Shown here: positions 12,167 to 13,040 of the stretch, piece by piece
How the letters are laid out: each line of letters starts with the position of its first letter
How positions within the stretch are numbered: position 1 is the first letter of the stretch
Source of the DNA: an uncultured bacterium
GTDB lineage: Bacteria > Pseudomonadota > Alphaproteobacteria > Rhodospirillales > Rhodospirillaceae
Length of the DNA: 13,040 nucleotides
Assembly: GCA_903896775.1 (NCBI GenBank)
Contig: CAITZE010000124.1
Location: 1 to 13,040 of the forward strand
Direction of reading: 5' to 3'
The notes under the pieces: generated by a model
Database searches by the model: none
Told to the model about the DNA's origin: nothing
The model's input: only the letters and a program-made list of their open reading frames with translations
Translations under genes and position numbers: made by a program

Positions 12167-12892
12167 GTGATTTTCTTTCCAGCTATCGATCTTAAAGACG
12201 GCAACTGTGTGCGCCTTATCAAAGGCGATATGAATCAGGCGACCGTTTTCAATGACTCACCTGCCGATCAAGCCAAGCAATTCGCTGTTGCGGGCTGTCA
12301 GTGGATTCACGTGGTGGATCTCAATGGCGCATTCGCCGGCGCGCCCGTGAATGCCGCTGCGGTGAAATCTATTCTTTCCGCAGTGGCCGTGCCGGTCCAA
12401 CTCGGCGGCGGGATTCGCGATATGGCGACGGTGGCGGCATGGATCGAAGCCGGCATCGCACGTGTCATCCTGGGTACGGCCGCGGTCAAAAATCCGGCTC
12501 TGGTGCGTGAAGCCTGCAAAGCCTTTCCGGGACAAGTCGCCGTCGGCATCGATGCGCGCGGCGGTAAAGTCGCCACAGAAGGCTGGGCCGATACCGGCGA
12601 ACTGACCGTCGTCGATCTTGCCAGCCGCTTTGTCGATGCCGGTGTTGCCGCCATTATCCATACCGATATCGACCGCGACGGTATTTTGGCGGGGCCCAAT
12701 GTTGCGGCCTCGGCGGCGCTCGCGCGCAGTGTCCCTATCCCGGTGATTGTCTCGGGTGGGGTTTCGTCCCTCGAAGATCTCAAAGCCGTTAAAGGCGAAG
12801 CGGCTTCAGGCATCGCCGGGGTCATTTCCGGACGGGCTATTTACGACGGCCGCATCGACCTCAAAGAAGCTGTTGCTCTGCTTGCAGCCTAG
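12167..12892 (+). CDS. hisA: HisA, ProFAR isomerase
   Basis: HisA isomerises ProFAR to PRFAR by an Amadori rearrangement on a TIM barrel. The 241-residue protein has the general base D8 in FFPAIDLKDGNCVRL (3-17), the first phosphate-binding strand VQLGGGIRD (77-85), the second catalytic aspartate D129 in AVGIDARGGKV (125-135), HTDIDRDG (165-172), and the second phosphate site VIVSGGVSSLEDL (195-207) with GVISGRAIY. Length is normal. The GTG start is supported by AAGGTGA (12156-12162) just upstream, which overlaps the hisH stop region, so the two genes are closely coupled. HisF follows after 44 bases. Confidence 0.97.
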   Translation: MIFFPAIDLKDGNCVRLIKGDMNQATVFNDSPADQAKQFAVAGCQWIHVVDLNGAFAGAPVNAAAVKSILSAVAVPVQLGGGIRDMATVAAWIEAGIARVILGTAAVKNPALVREACKAFPGQVAVGIDARGGKVATEGWADTGELTVVDLASRFVDAGVAAIIHTDIDRDGILAGPNVAASAALARSVPIPVIVSGGVSSLEDLKAVKGEAASGIAGVISGRAIYDGRIDLKEAVALLAA

Positions 12893-12936
12893 CCGTTGCA
12901 GTTGAATGGGCGCGGCATCTGCGCCATACAGACAGT

Positions 12937-13040
12937 ATGCTCAAGATCCGCATCATTCCATGTCTCGACGTTAAGGATGGCCGCGTCGTCAAGGGAGTCA
13001 ACTTTGTTGACCTCAAGGACGCTGGCGATCCGGTCGAGCA
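12937..13040 (+). CDS. hisF: HisF, cyclase subunit of imidazoleglycerol-phosphate synthase (3' end outside the window)
   Basis: Only the first 34 residues are present, beginning MLKIRIIPCLDVKDGRVVKG and continuing VNFVDLKDAGDPVE, which is the standard HisF N-terminus with catalytic D11. HisF uses ammonia from HisH to close the imidazole ring. The gene continues past the window edge. The ATG at 12937 has no good ribosome-binding site. A small hairpin, GGCGC (12909-12913) with GCGCC (12921-12925), lies in the 44-base gap after hisA. Its position after hisA completes the alphaproteobacterial hisB-H-A-F order. Confidence 0.95.
   Translation, partial: MLKIRIIPCLDVKDGRVVKGVNFVDLKDAGDPVE

Noticed and set aside
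1..13040. Mobile elements, CRISPR arrays, tRNA or toxin-antitoxin pairs
   Set aside because: No transposase, integrase, repeat-spacer array, tRNA-like cloverleaf or paired small ORFs were recognised; gene content and order look like stable core chromosome.

Overview
This is a gene-dense chromosomal stretch of about 13 kb from a Gram-negative bacterium. It is most likely an alphaproteobacterium: the his gene order (hisB-hisH-hisA-hisF), the CenR-like response regulator, the small Cro/CI-type regulator with a family-typical HVGKRI/TFQQVQKYE core, and the many outer-membrane porins all fit. GC content is moderate to high, and TTG or GTG starts are frequent (rimK, yggS, the response regulator, hisA). 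I see no tRNA, rRNA, insertion sequence, prophage or CRISPR array.

Layout. (1) 1-2542: the 3' end of a large DcaP-like porin, a strong intrinsic terminator, then a complete 360-residue porin whose 5' leader can fold over its ribosome-binding region. (2) 2569-4202: a retropepsin-like protease of the RimK-associated family, followed after a structured 200-base gap by rimK (ribosomal protein S6 glutamate ligase). (3) 4458-5189: a short porin-like outer-membrane protein. (4) 5216-7095: a divergent ThiE-like protein (minus strand) beside the PLP-homeostasis gene yggS (plus strand), which converges on a YkuD-type L,D-transpeptidase-family gene; the yggS and YkuD stop codons overlap in a single TTAA. 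(5) 7142-9128, minus strand: an unrecognised, probably disordered 215-residue protein and a GTP cyclohydrolase II (riboflavin synthesis) with a degenerate N-terminal DHBP-synthase-like domain. (6) 9290-10525: an orphan OmpR-family response regulator resembling CenR and a convergent HTH regulator, separated by a strong hairpin terminator oriented for the HTH gene. (7) 10866-13040: a histidine biosynthesis operon, hisB-hisH-hisA-hisF, with hisF cut by the window edge.

Functions. The themes are envelope (three porins, a YkuD protein, a probable envelope regulator), ribosome modification (RimK with its protease-like partner), cofactors (thiamine-like, PLP, riboflavin) and histidine synthesis. Most of it is ordinary core genome. 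I do not see a clear undescribed system. The better leads are the RimK-partner protease with a second DTG motif and lysine-rich tails, the degenerate ThiE-like protein divergent from yggS, the folded leader of the second porin, and an 8-codon minigene overlapping the hisH start.
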